Assembly (NCBI RefSeq): GCF_019551435.1
Contig: NZ_CP080544.1
Location: 868,001 to 932,000 of the forward strand
DNA length: 64,000 nucleotides
Direction of reading: 5' to 3'
From: Lysobacter soyae
Lineage (GTDB): Bacteria; Pseudomonadota; Gammaproteobacteria; Xanthomonadales; Xanthomonadaceae
In this document: positions 53,875 to 62,290 of the stretch, piece after piece
Layout of the letters: each line of letters begins with the position of its first letter
Numbering within the stretch: the stretch's first letter is position 1
The notes under the pieces: model-generated
The model's database searches: none
Seen by the model: only the letters and a program-made list of their open reading frames with translations
What the model was told of the DNA's origin: nothing
Program-made: the position numbers and the translations under genes

Positions 53875-54351
53875 ATGCCATCGTTTCATGTGCCGGGAGC
53901 CTTGCCGCTTCGTGGGCGGCGTGCCGCTTTTTTGGCCGCTTGTTTGTTGTGCGCTGGTTGCGCATCCCAGTCGGCCAAGGTTTCCGGCGGGTGGCGTCCG
54001 GCGAATACGCTGGACACAACCCCGCAACCCATCCTGCGTGCACCCGCCACGCAGTACATGTCGACACCGATTGATCAATCCCTACGCGGTTTGCTGACAC
54101 GTTGGGCGCGCGAGGGAAATATGGCGCTGGATTTCCAGTTGGCGTCGGACTTCAGCTTGTCCCAAGAAGCGGCGGCCATTCGTGCGAGCTCATTGGAGGC
54201 GGCCCTAGAAGCCTTGAATCGGATCTATGCCGATAACGGCGTGCAATTAAATCTCGCGTCTGGCGTGCTCGTGGCTGCATCCAAGCCGATCGTGTCTACA
54301 ACATCGCTGCCGCCTTCGCCGCGAAATTCTAAACGTAAAGGCCGAAAATGA
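53875..54351 (+). CDS. virB7: T4SS lipoprotein VirB7 with N0-like domain
   Basis: 158 residues. A lipoprotein signal with lipobox LCAGC (Cys29) is followed by a short linker that in this family binds VirB9. From about 62 to 135 comes a folded domain (PIDQSLRGLLTRWAREGNMA, then ASSLEAALEALNRIYADNGV) resembling the N0 domain of secretins. This VirB7-plus-N0 layout is the one described for the Xanthomonadaceae killing T4SS; conventional VirB7 is only about 50 residues. It stands at the outer-membrane ring of the core complex. The stop overlaps the virB8 start (ATGA). TcpQ/PilL-type lipoproteins are an alternative reading, excluded by the following virB genes. Confidence 0.88.
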   Translation: MPSFHVPGALPLRGRRAAFLAACLLCAGCASQSAKVSGGWRPANTLDTTPQPILRAPATQYMSTPIDQSLRGLLTRWAREGNMALDFQLASDFSLSQEAAAIRASSLEAALEALNRIYADNGVQLNLASGVLVAASKPIVSTTSLPPSPRNSKRKGRK

Positions 54352-55130
54352 GTGTCCAAGGCGTCAGTGCCAGTTCGAAACAGGTCGTCGCCCGTGCCAT
54401 CGACTTCGAGGTGAGTCTCGCTGACATGGCAAGAAAGAGCGAACAACGCGCCTGGCGCATTGCCGCCGTCGCGGTGTTCGTCACCGTGTGCATGTGCGGC
54501 GTACTCGCCTGGCTATTGCCGCTGAAAACCGAGGTGCCTTATCTGGTCATGGCCGATGCCTATACAGGAACGGCTTCAATGACGCGCCTCACGACAGGCA
54601 CACGCTTCGACGAGATGAAGGCCAGTGATGCCGTGAATCGAAGCAATATCTGGCACTTCATCTTGGCACGCGAATCCTGGGATTCGACTTGGACGTCCGA
54701 ACGCGACTGGCGAACGGTGCACATGATGTCCGCACCGGAAGTGGTGCGGCAAATGCAGGCGGAACGCGATGCCAATAATCTCGACAGTCCGTCGCGCAAA
54801 TACGGCACGCAATCGGCCATTCGCGTCAAGATTCTCAGCATTACGCCCATTGGTCAACGTAGCGGTGAACCGCCGAAGGGCGCCACGGTCCGCTTTCAAC
54901 GATTGTTGTTCGACAAGGCAAGCGGTGCGACGCAAATTCTGGATAACAAACTCGCCACGCTCGAATTCAAGTATGACCCGAATTTGAAAATGAAAGACGA
55001 AGACAGTGTTGAGAACCCGCTTCGTTTTGTGGTTACTCACTATCGTGTCGACACCGATGCCGCAACACCAATACCAGTACAGCAGATGGTCGCCATGCCT
55101 CCTGTACAGCTGACGGGGCAGGGTCAATGA
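54348..55130 (+). CDS. virB8: T4SS inner-membrane protein VirB8
   Basis: 260 residues. A short cytoplasmic N-terminus is followed by one membrane helix (about 37-58, RIAAVAVFVTVCMCGVLAWL) and a periplasmic NTF2-like domain. Family pieces are PYLVMADAYTGTASM and FILARESWDSTW near 105. VirB8 is an assembly factor of the inner-membrane arches. The C-terminal half includes FQRLLFDKASGATQILDNKLATLEFKYDP. Start and stop each overlap neighbouring genes by four bases. Confidence 0.93.
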   Translation: MSVQGVSASSKQVVARAIDFEVSLADMARKSEQRAWRIAAVAVFVTVCMCGVLAWLLPLKTEVPYLVMADAYTGTASMTRLTTGTRFDEMKASDAVNRSNIWHFILARESWDSTWTSERDWRTVHMMSAPEVVRQMQAERDANNLDSPSRKYGTQSAIRVKILSITPIGQRSGEPPKGATVRFQRLLFDKASGATQILDNKLATLEFKYDPNLKMKDEDSVENPLRFVVTHYRVDTDAATPIPVQQMVAMPPVQLTGQGQ

Positions 55131-55909
55131 CGGCGGCAAATCGTTTGTTGTGGCGTGTCGGCATTGGCGCCGTGTTCTTGTTGCTGTGCGCCGCGCCGGT
55201 ACATGCCGATGTGGTGCAAGAGTATGTGTTCGAAACGGGCAAGACTTTCCCGGTCAGGACGGCACTCGGCATCACGACGCAGATTGTTTTGGTTGGCGAT
55301 GACGACGTCGAAGACTACAGCGTGGGTTTCAGTGGCGGTTGGGATATCAGCCGACGCGGTCAGGTGCTTTACGTTCGCCCAAAAAACGTGGATGTAGACA
55401 CGAACTTGATCGTACGCACGCGCGCTAGAACCTACATCATGGATTTGAAGGTGGTCGCATCGAATTGGCGAAAGCTCGATCAGGCGAAGCAGGCCGGCGT
55501 GCAATACCGGGTGGTTTTTGCACCCGAACGAAGCGCAGACGGTGTGACGGTCGCAGGCCGGCGGATCGATGCGACGTCCGCACGCACGCCGACGTCCCGA
55601 ATCGGTTTCGATCCTGCCAAATCATATGTGTTTGATTACGACGTCGCCCTTTCCAAGGGTGCGGAAGCCTTGGCACCGAAAAACGTCTATGACGATGGTG
55701 TCTTTACGGTTCTGATTCTGAAGCGGTCGGCGGGCAAGTCTGGAATAATTCAACCGGCCGTTTTCGCGCGTCGCTCGGCCGATGGCGGTGACATGGTTGT
55801 CAACACGCACGTCGAAGGCGACAACGTGATCGTCCATGGCGTCTATCCATTTCTTGCGCTTCGGAACGGGTCGCAACTCGTACTTCTTCGACGGAATCCG
55901 AAGAAATGA
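55127..55909 (+). CDS. virB9: T4SS outer-membrane core protein VirB9
   Basis: 260 residues with a signal peptide (1-27, ending VHAD). The N-terminal domain binds VirB10, and the C-terminal beta sandwich (about 165-260, SYVFDYDVALSK...YDDGVFTVLILKR) binds VirB7. The YRVVFAPER segment joins the two. It forms the outer ring with VirB7 and VirB10. ATGA overlaps at both ends show tight translational coupling. Confidence 0.93.
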   Translation: MTAANRLLWRVGIGAVFLLLCAAPVHADVVQEYVFETGKTFPVRTALGITTQIVLVGDDDVEDYSVGFSGGWDISRRGQVLYVRPKNVDVDTNLIVRTRARTYIMDLKVVASNWRKLDQAKQAGVQYRVVFAPERSADGVTVAGRRIDATSARTPTSRIGFDPAKSYVFDYDVALSKGAEALAPKNVYDDGVFTVLILKRSAGKSGIIQPAVFARRSADGGDMVVNTHVEGDNVIVHGVYPFLALRNGSQLVLLRRNPKK

Positions 55910-57162
55910 CCGAACATCCCGAATCGACCCCCGTTACGCGGTGGTATGCCGACCAACCCGACAACGCGACGCCGCACGATGCGCCGGCCGTCGGGCTCGA
56001 TGAAGACTTGGCTGTATTGGATGACGCGCATGCGCGGCGTCTGAACAAACGCGCCCTGTGGATTCTCGGACCAAGTGTTTTGGTGTTGCTGGGACTGATG
56101 CTCTGGGTCGGCAATTCATTTGGTACGTCGTCGGCAACACCGTTGGCTTCGACGGAGCAACAACAAGCGGTCGAATCGCCCGACATGCCCGGCGACACAA
56201 CGCCGGTAAACAGTCCCTACGCCGCATCGCAAGGCGAAGGTGGCAGTGGCGGTACCGGATCGTCGGCGATGAGCTCCGAAGCGAATGGGTTGCCGCCTTT
56301 GCCTCCCGAGCCGATTCAATTGACGCGCGAGGCGTCGCCCGAGCAATACGCAAGCGAACCGTCGCCAGCCACCACGTCATCCTTGTCAGCCAGCGCGCCA
56401 GCACGCGATCAAGCAAGCCTGTTGCAACGGCGCATTTGGAATGGCAATGACCCGGACGCATCCACAGCGACGGAGGACGGGCGCCGTCCAGACATCGCTT
56501 CCGCCGGAACCTCTCGAGCGGTCGCAACAAACCAGGGAAAGGTGCGCCGATTGCAGCATCCTTCGATGCTCTTGGTGCGCGGCACCTACTTGCGCTGCGC
56601 CTTGGCTTCCCGACTTGTCAGTGATCTCCAAGGCTATGCGTCTTGTGTTTTGGTGGAGCCCGCCTACGCCGTGGATGGCCGCAACGTCTTGCTACCGAAA
56701 GGAACACGACTGTTAGGGCAATATGCTTCCGGTGCGAGCGTAGGGGATCGACTCGAAGTGCGTTGGGATCGGGCATTGACGCCCGACGGCTTGGATGTAG
56801 TGCTTGGCGGAAGCGGCACGGATACCTTGGGCGGCGCCGGTCATCCAGGCAAGGGAAGTTCGCATTGGGGTGAACGGATTGCATCGGCGATGCTGATCAG
56901 CATTCTCTCGGATGGATTCAAATATGCGGCCGCCAAGAACGGTCCGCGAGAGACTGAAATCTATGCCGGCGGTACCGTGGTGAGCGAGCCCTTCAATAGC
57001 AATACGGCGCAAACGGCGCAGGCGCTTGCCGAGCAGGCCTTGTCGCAAGGCGCGGGTCGTCCTCGAACAGTGGTGATCAAGCAAGGCACACTACTGAATG
57101 TCTATGTGACCGAAGACATCGATTTCAATGAGGTCTTGGGAAACACTGGGTCAAACGGTTAG
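55906..57162 (+). CDS. virB10: T4SS core protein VirB10
   Basis: 418 residues. A cytoplasmic N-terminus is followed by a membrane helix (about 48-67) and a long Ser/Pro/Gln-rich linker (about 75-205). The C-terminal beta barrel begins near 215 (MLLVRGTYLRCALASRLVSDLQGYASCVLVEPAYAVDG) and carries the outer-membrane antenna helices near 320-345 (GERIASAMLISILSDGFKYAA). VirB10 spans both membranes and gates the channel. The family motif GTLLNVYVTEDIDF lies near the C-terminus. The gene starts inside the virB9 stop and ends 18 bases before virB11. Confidence 0.94.
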   Translation: MTEHPESTPVTRWYADQPDNATPHDAPAVGLDEDLAVLDDAHARRLNKRALWILGPSVLVLLGLMLWVGNSFGTSSATPLASTEQQQAVESPDMPGDTTPVNSPYAASQGEGGSGGTGSSAMSSEANGLPPLPPEPIQLTREASPEQYASEPSPATTSSLSASAPARDQASLLQRRIWNGNDPDASTATEDGRRPDIASAGTSRAVATNQGKVRRLQHPSMLLVRGTYLRCALASRLVSDLQGYASCVLVEPAYAVDGRNVLLPKGTRLLGQYASGASVGDRLEVRWDRALTPDGLDVVLGGSGTDTLGGAGHPGKGSSHWGERIASAMLISILSDGFKYAAAKNGPRETEIYAGGTVVSEPFNSNTAQTAQALAEQALSQGAGRPRTVVIKQGTLLNVYVTEDIDFNEVLGNTGSNG

Positions 57163-57180
57163 CAGGCGGACGCTGGGGCG

Positions 57181-58185
57181 GTGAGATCGGACATCAGCGA
57201 ATTCCTGAGGCATCAGTTCAAGGTGCTCGGCATCCATGATTTGCTTGAGACTGCCGGGGTGACCGAGATTTGCATCAACGAGCCGGGGCGTGTGTTTGTT
57301 GAGAACGGCGCCGAATGGCGGCAGATCGACGTGCCTGATCTGACCTACGAGCGCGCTCGACACTTTTGTATTTCCGTGGTCAATGAAAGCAATACGGGCC
57401 AGCGCATCACCGATCAAGAACCGATGGTTTCATTGGCAATGGCTAATGGGGCGCGCGCACAACTGGTGATGCCGCCGGCATGCGAACCCGGCAAGGTGTC
57501 GATCACGCTGCGCATTCCTTCGCGGGTGCAAAAAACACTGACCGATTACGCCTACGATGGATTCTTTGATCGGACACGGCGTCCGGACGCATCAGCGACG
57601 GACGCCGTCGATCCGCTGGAGACATTGCTGTCGCAAGGCCGACACGCAGAATTTTTCGAGCTCGCCGTGACACTGCGAAAGAACATCGTCGTGGCAGGCG
57701 CGACAGGCAGTGGCAAGACAACCTTCATGAAAGCGTTGGTGGCCAATATTCCGCGGAACGAGCGGCTCATCAGCATCGAAGACGCGCGTGAAATCGAATT
57801 GCCGCAACCCAATCACGTGCATTTGCTCTTTCCGAAAAATGCGCAATCCAACAGCAATGTCACAGCCAAGAGTTGCATGGAAGCCTGCTTGCGGATGCGC
57901 CCCGATCGCATCATCCTGGCGGAATTGCGCGGCGACGAAGCCTTCTATTTCATTCGCAATTGTGCATCGGGACATCCGGGCTCAATCACCAGTTGTCACG
58001 CAGGCAGCCCCCGGCAAACATGGGACCAGCTCGCCTTGATGATCAAAGCGTCGCCGGAAGGTGCGGGTCTGGATTTTGACAGCATCGTACGACTCTTGAA
58101 GAGCACCATTGATATCGTGGTTCACGTGCAAGTGCATGCCGGTCGGCGCTTCATCAGCGGGATCGAATACGGACATGCCCATTGA
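57181..58185 (+). CDS. virB11: T4SS hexameric ATPase VirB11
   Basis: 334 residues. Traffic ATPase that powers pilus assembly and substrate transfer. N-terminal domain (about 1-145, TEICINEPGRVFVENGAEW), Walker A GATGSGKTT from 173, Asp box SIEDAREIEL, Walker B with ILAELRGDEAFYF, and His box HPGSITSCHAG. Start GTG with a G-rich ribosome site. It is the last gene: a terminator follows and the next gene is on the other strand, so virB1-virB6 and virD4 are not in this operon. Confidence 0.95.
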   Translation: MRSDISEFLRHQFKVLGIHDLLETAGVTEICINEPGRVFVENGAEWRQIDVPDLTYERARHFCISVVNESNTGQRITDQEPMVSLAMANGARAQLVMPPACEPGKVSITLRIPSRVQKTLTDYAYDGFFDRTRRPDASATDAVDPLETLLSQGRHAEFFELAVTLRKNIVVAGATGSGKTTFMKALVANIPRNERLISIEDAREIELPQPNHVHLLFPKNAQSNSNVTAKSCMEACLRMRPDRIILAELRGDEAFYFIRNCASGHPGSITSCHAGSPRQTWDQLALMIKASPEGAGLDFDSIVRLLKSTIDIVVHVQVHAGRRFISGIEYGHAH

Positions 58186-58190
58186 ACATA

Positions 58191-58219
58191 AAAAAGGGCC
58201 GCTCTTTGGCGGCCCTTTT
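58191..58219. terminator. terminator between virB11 and gcvP
   Basis: Stem GGGCCGC / GCGGCCC (58196-58202 and 58209-58215) with loop TCTTTG, flanked by an A tract and a T tract, so it works for both convergent transcripts. Confidence 0.88.
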
Positions 58220-58240
58220 CCCAACTCATCATGACGCGTA

Positions 58241-61180
58241 TCAAACGGCCATCGGCTCGCTAAATGCTTCCGGCTCTTCCTCTTCCTTGAAGGCGTCCAC
58301 AGGAATGCAGGAGCAGAACACGTTCTTATCGCCGTAGACGTTGTCGACACGTGCCACCGGCGGCCAATACTTTTGCTGCTTGAGGCTTTGCAACGGGAAG
58401 ACGGCCAATTCGCGGCTGTACACATGCTTCCACTCACCGGTAGCCACTTGCATGGCGGTGTGCGGGGCGTGCTTGAGCGGATTGTCTTCGCGGTCGAGTT
58501 CGCCTTTTTCAACCATGCGGATTTCATCGCGGATTTGAATCATGGCGTCGATGAAACGATCCAATTCGTATTGCGATTCGGATTCCGTCGGTTCAACCAT
58601 CAACGTGCCTGCCACCGGGAAACTCAGCGTCGGGGCGTGGAAGCCGAAGTCGATCAGACGCTTCGCCACATCTTCCGCGCTGATGCCGGTCTCGTCTTTG
58701 ATCGGACGCAGGTCGAGAATGCATTCGTGTGCGACCAAACCGTTGCGTCCCGTGTACAGCGTCTTGTAGTGCGGTGCCAAACGCTTTGCCACGTAGTTGG
58801 CATTCAGCAGTGCGACCTGGGTCGCCTTGCGCAAGCCAGCCGAACCCATCAGGGTGATATACATCCAGCTGATCGGCAGGATGCTGGCCGAACCATAGCT
58901 GGCAGCACTGACCAACGCACCCGTGCCCACGCCTTCGGTCTTGAACGAGGCATCGGTGGCCGCCTTGGGCAGGAAGGGCGCCAAGTGCGAACGCACCGCG
59001 CACGGGCCGACACCCGGGCCGCCGCCGCCATGCGGAATGCAGAAAGTTTTGTGCAGATTCAAGTGCGACACATCCGAGCCCCACTTGCCGGGCTTGGCCA
59101 CGCCGACCAAGGCGTTCATGTTTGCGCCGTCGGTGTAGACCTGACCGCCGTTCGCGTGGACGATATCGCAAATCTCGACGATGCCTTCTTCAAACACGCC
59201 GTGCGTCGAAGGGTAAGTGATCATGATGGCCGCCAAGCGGTCCTTGTGCTTCTCCGCCTTCGCGCGCAAGTCTTCGACATCGACGTTGCCGTTCTTGTCA
59301 CAGGCGACGACGACCACGCTCATGCCGCACAGCTGCGCGGAAGCCGGGTTGGTGCCGTGTGCGGATTCGGGAATCAAGCAGATGTCACGTTGCGTTTCAC
59401 CGCGCGACGCGTGGTAGGCACGAATGGCCAACAGACCCGCATATTCGCCTTGCGCACCCGAATTCGGCTGCAAGCTGACGGCGTCGTAGCCGGTACATTC
59501 CGCCAACATGGCTTCGAGTCCCGCGATCAGTTCTTCATAACCGCGCGTTTGTTCGGCGGGTGCCAACGGGTGGATGTTGGCGAACTCCGGCCACGTCACC
59601 GGAATCATTTCGGCGGTGGCGTTCAACTTCATGGTGCAGGATCCCAGCGGGATCATGGTGCGATCCATGGCCAAATCCTTGTCAGCCAACGAACGCATGT
59701 AACGCAGCAACTCGTGCTCGCTGTGGTGCGTGTTGAAGACCGGGTGGGTCAGGAACTTCGAGGTGCGGCGCAGTGCTTCCGGAATGAGCGACGGTGCGTC
59801 CGCATCGAGTGCGTCAACCGACGGCAAGGTCTTGCCTTCACCTGCGAATACACGCCACAAGGTGTCGACGTCTTCGCGCGTGGTGGTCTCGTCCAGAGAG
59901 ACGCAAAGGGAACCGTTTTTGCGGACACGCAAGTTGATGCGCGCGTCTTTTGCACGCGCGAGAACGGCGTCGGCATCCGCGCTCTCGATGCACAAGGTGT
60001 CGAAGGCCGAGGCGTGAACCAAGCCAACGCCCATGGACTTCAATCCGGCAGCCAAAATCGCCGTCAGACGTGCAACGCGCGATGCGATGCGGGTCAGCCC
60101 TTCCGGGCCGTGATACACGGCATACATCGATGCGAGCACCGCAAGCAACACCTGCGCGGTACAAATGTTCGAGGTCGCCTTCTCGCGGCGAATGTGTTGT
60201 TCGCGCGTTTGCAGCGTCAAGCGATAGGCTTTGTTGCCTTCGGCATCCACAGAAACGCCGATCAAACGGCCGGCGAGGTTGCGCTTGTAAGCGTCACGGC
60301 AAGCCATGTAGGCAGCGTGCGGGCCGCCGAATCCGAACGGCACGCCGAAACGCTGCGAGTTGCCGATCACGATGTCGGCACCCATTTCACCCGGCGATTT
60401 CAGCAAGGTCAGCGCCAGCAGGTCAGTGGCGACAACAAACAATGCGCCGTGCGAGTGGATCATCTCCGCGTCTTTGTCCCAATCGGCAATCCAACCGCTG
60501 GAGGCGGGGTATTGGACGAGGACACCGAAGTAGTCGCCTTTTTCAACCGCCGCATGGAATTCATCCGTGCTGCGAACGACTTCGACAGTGATGCCAAGCG
60601 GCTCGGCGCGGGTCTGCACCACTTCGATGGTTTGCGGATGGGTATCGCCGGCGACCAGGAAGGTGTTGGACTTCGACTTTGCCGAGCGCTTGGCCAACGT
60701 CATGGCTTCTGCTGCCGCAGTGCCTTCATCCAGCAAAGAGGCATTGGCGATTTCCATGCCGGTCAGATCGGCACACATGGTTTGGAAGTTGATGAGCGCT
60801 TCCATCCGGCCTTGCGAAATTTCCGCTTGGTAGGGCGTGTATGCCGTATACCAAGCCGGGTTTTCGAGAATGTTGCGCAAGATGACATTCGGCATGTGGG
60901 TGCCGTAATAGCCTTGGCCGATGAAGCTTTTGAATACCGTATTCTTGTCAGCCAGTGCGCGAATCTTGGCAAGGGCTTCGACTTCGCTCATTGCCGCCGG
61001 CAATGCCAACGGTGCCGTGCTGCGAATCTTCGCGGGGACGATGGCGTCGGTCAACGCATCCAAGGAGTCATGGCCCAATGTCTTGAGCATGGCTGCGATC
61101 TCATCTTCGCCGGGGCCGATATGGCGGGCGATAAATGCATCGTGATCTTCGAGTTGAAGCAGGGACGGTGTATTTGGCAT
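58241..61180 (-). CDS. gcvP: glycine dehydrogenase (decarboxylating), P-protein
   Basis: 979 residues, the fused alpha-beta form. The P-protein decarboxylates glycine and passes the aminomethyl group to the H-protein. The N-terminal half starts [14 protein letters not shown]; the C-terminal half has the PLP lysine in [16 protein letters not shown]. Start at 61180 ([16 protein letters not shown]); the frame runs farther upstream through the riboswitch and is not translated from there. gcvT and gcvH are not adjacent. Control by the tandem glycine riboswitch upstream is expected. Confidence 0.97.
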   Translation of the reverse strand: MPNTPSLLQLEDHDAFIARHIGPGEDEIAAMLKTLGHDSLDALTDAIVPAKIRSTAPLALPAAMSEVEALAKIRALADKNTVFKSFIGQGYYGTHMPNVILRNILENPAWYTAYTPYQAEISQGRMEALINFQTMCADLTGMEIANASLLDEGTAAAEAMTLAKRSAKSKSNTFLVAGDTHPQTIEVVQTRAEPLGITVEVVRSTDEFHAAVEKGDYFGVLVQYPASSGWIADWDKDAEMIHSHGALFVVATDLLALTLLKSPGEMGADIVIGNSQRFGVPFGFGGPHAAYMACRDAYKRNLAGRLIGVSVDAEGNKAYRLTLQTREQHIRREKATSNICTAQVLLAVLASMYAVYHGPEGLTRIASRVARLTAILAAGLKSMGVGLVHASAFDTLCIESADADAVLARAKDARINLRVRKNGSLCVSLDETTTREDVDTLWRVFAGEGKTLPSVDALDADAPSLIPEALRRTSKFLTHPVFNTHHSEHELLRYMRSLADKDLAMDRTMIPLGSCTMKLNATAEMIPVTWPEFANIHPLAPAEQTRGYEELIAGLEAMLAECTGYDAVSLQPNSGAQGEYAGLLAIRAYHASRGETQRDICLIPESAHGTNPASAQLCGMSVVVVACDKNGNVDVEDLRAKAEKHKDRLAAIMITYPSTHGVFEEGIVEICDIVHANGGQVYTDGANMNALVGVAKPGKWGSDVSHLNLHKTFCIPHGGGGPGVGPCAVRSHLAPFLPKAATDASFKTEGVGTGALVSAASYGSASILPISWMYITLMGSAGLRKATQVALLNANYVAKRLAPHYKTLYTGRNGLVAHECILDLRPIKDETGISAEDVAKRLIDFGFHAPTLSFPVAGTLMVEPTESESQYELDRFIDAMIQIRDEIRMVEKGELDREDNPLKHAPHTAMQVATGEWKHVYSRELAVFPLQSLKQQKYWPPVARVDNVYGDKNVFCSCIPVDAFKEEEEPEAFSEPMAV

Positions 61181-61216
61181 GGTGGGGCATCCGTGAGCGC
61201 GGCAAGAGCCGGGAAG

Positions 61217-61400
61217 TGTGCCCCTCTGTCCTTCTGCCTGAGAGTTTGAACGCTTGCGCGTCTTGCCCCTTCGGCGCCGGCATTGTTGATCGCCGATCTC
61301 TCCAGAAATATGTAGCCGGTTGCGGTCTTGGGCCTGAGCGATTCCGGGCGGTTGCGCCTTCGGCAGCGGATGCCGGAACACGGCGCCGCTTTTCCCACAA
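61217..61400 (-). ncRNA. tandem glycine riboswitch upstream of gcvP
   Basis: On the minus strand the promoter-distal aptamer (about 61217-61303) is canonical: GGAGAGATCGG, GCCGAAGGGGCAA, then AACTCTCAGGCAGAAGGACAG. About 17 bases before it lies a second, more divergent copy (about 61320-61400) with GCCGAAGGCGCAA and TCGCTCAGGCCCAAGACCGC. This pair architecture is the known glycine riboswitch, which usually switches gcv genes on when glycine is abundant. The gcvP start codon lies 37 bases after the second aptamer, so control could be on translation. Confidence 0.93.
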
Positions 61401-61410
61401 CTTAGCGAAC

Positions 61411-61416
61411 GATTAT
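61411..61416 (-). promoter_or_regulatory. -10 element of the gcvP riboswitch transcript
   Basis: Perfect TATAAT on the minus strand, a dozen bases before the first aptamer. No strong -35 was found at the proper distance. The plus-strand membrane-protein gene begins 27 bases away in the opposite direction. Confidence 0.6.
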
Positions 61417-61442
61417 ACCTTTGCATCCGCTACCATGCCGAT

Positions 61443-62249
61443 ATGAATGCTAACCCGCCGCCGCCGGAAACCCCCGCCTATGAGGCCGAAGCCGTCGCCC
61501 AACTGGCGCGGCCGCCAAGGTGGTGGGCCTGGTTGGTCGAAGAGCTGAAAGAAGACCCGGCGCACGCCATTACCCTGGCCTACCTTTCCATCTCCGTGCT
61601 AGGCGTTTGGGGAAGTTATTGGTTTTTCAAAAGTTTCGGCGTCGCGATTCTGGATTACATGTCGCCAAGCGATTATCTAACCGCGGGACTGCGTGATCCG
61701 TCGAATATCGTCGTGGTCGTATTCGCCTACTTCATGGCCCAATGGGTGAGTTGGCCGCATCGTGTTTGGTTGCGTGATCCCGCCGGCTACCCGGCCTTCA
61801 GGATGGGCTCTCGAATCAAGCGGATGCTGCTTCCGGAAAACCCCGATCGTTTCGCCGGCTGGATGCGCCGCAAAATCGGCTGGGGCGGCTTCACTGCTAT
61901 CGGCGCGGTCATGTATGGCGTACTGACCTTAAGCCTGTGCTCTTCCATGGTTGTCGCAGTCAACAAAGCCGAAAGCGTCCGGCGCGGTGGCGGACACAGT
62001 GTCCGCGTGACGTTTGCGGGTGCACAATCGCCCGAACCCGGCACCGCACGCATGCTTGGTGCCGTAGGGGATTTCGTATTCCTTTATTGGCCGGACACGA
62101 AGCGCGCGGAAGCGGTGTCACTCGAATCGGCGGCACGGATCGAATCTGTGCGCCGGCAGGCGGCACCTGCAACGACTTCGGCATCGACACAGGGAAGCGC
62201 GACCTCGCAGCGTTCCGGCGACAACGCCAAAGCCAAATCGGTGCCGTGA
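61443..62249 (+). CDS. membrane protein of unknown function
   Basis: 268 residues. A cytoplasmic Pro-rich start (NPPPPETPAYEAEA) is followed by membrane segments at about 43-63, 90-105 and 154-177. A C-terminal domain (about 185-245) contains HSVRVTFAGAQSP and LGAVGDFVFLYWPDTKRAEAVSLESAARIES, which looks like a small beta domain. The tail is Ser/Ala/Gln-rich. No known family is recognised. Divergent from gcvP; the efflux gene follows 41 bases later. Confidence 0.75.
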   Translation: MNANPPPPETPAYEAEAVAQLARPPRWWAWLVEELKEDPAHAITLAYLSISVLGVWGSYWFFKSFGVAILDYMSPSDYLTAGLRDPSNIVVVVFAYFMAQWVSWPHRVWLRDPAGYPAFRMGSRIKRMLLPENPDRFAGWMRRKIGWGGFTAIGAVMYGVLTLSLCSSMVVAVNKAESVRRGGGHSVRVTFAGAQSPEPGTARMLGAVGDFVFLYWPDTKRAEAVSLESAARIESVRRQAAPATTSASTQGSATSQRSGDNAKAKSVP

Positions 62250-62290
62250 CGGGCCTTCGTTAAACTACCTGTCGCATTCGCACGGGACAG

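Noticed and set aside
53875-58185. Conjugative plasmid or ICE carrying the virB genes.
   Set aside because: No relaxase, integrase, attachment site or direct repeats flank the operon, and both neighbours are core chromosomal genes.
58373-61249. A 958-codon open frame on the plus strand opposite gcvP, and other long antisense frames (for example opposite lon and mfd).
   Set aside because: gcvP is unmistakable, and the antisense translations have the His/Arg/Gln/Val-rich composition of a shadow frame with no domain. Long antisense frames are expected in this codon usage.
61181-61426. N-terminal extension of gcvP upstream to 61426.
   Set aside because: It would translate through both glycine aptamers; the protein family starts at the ATG at 61180.
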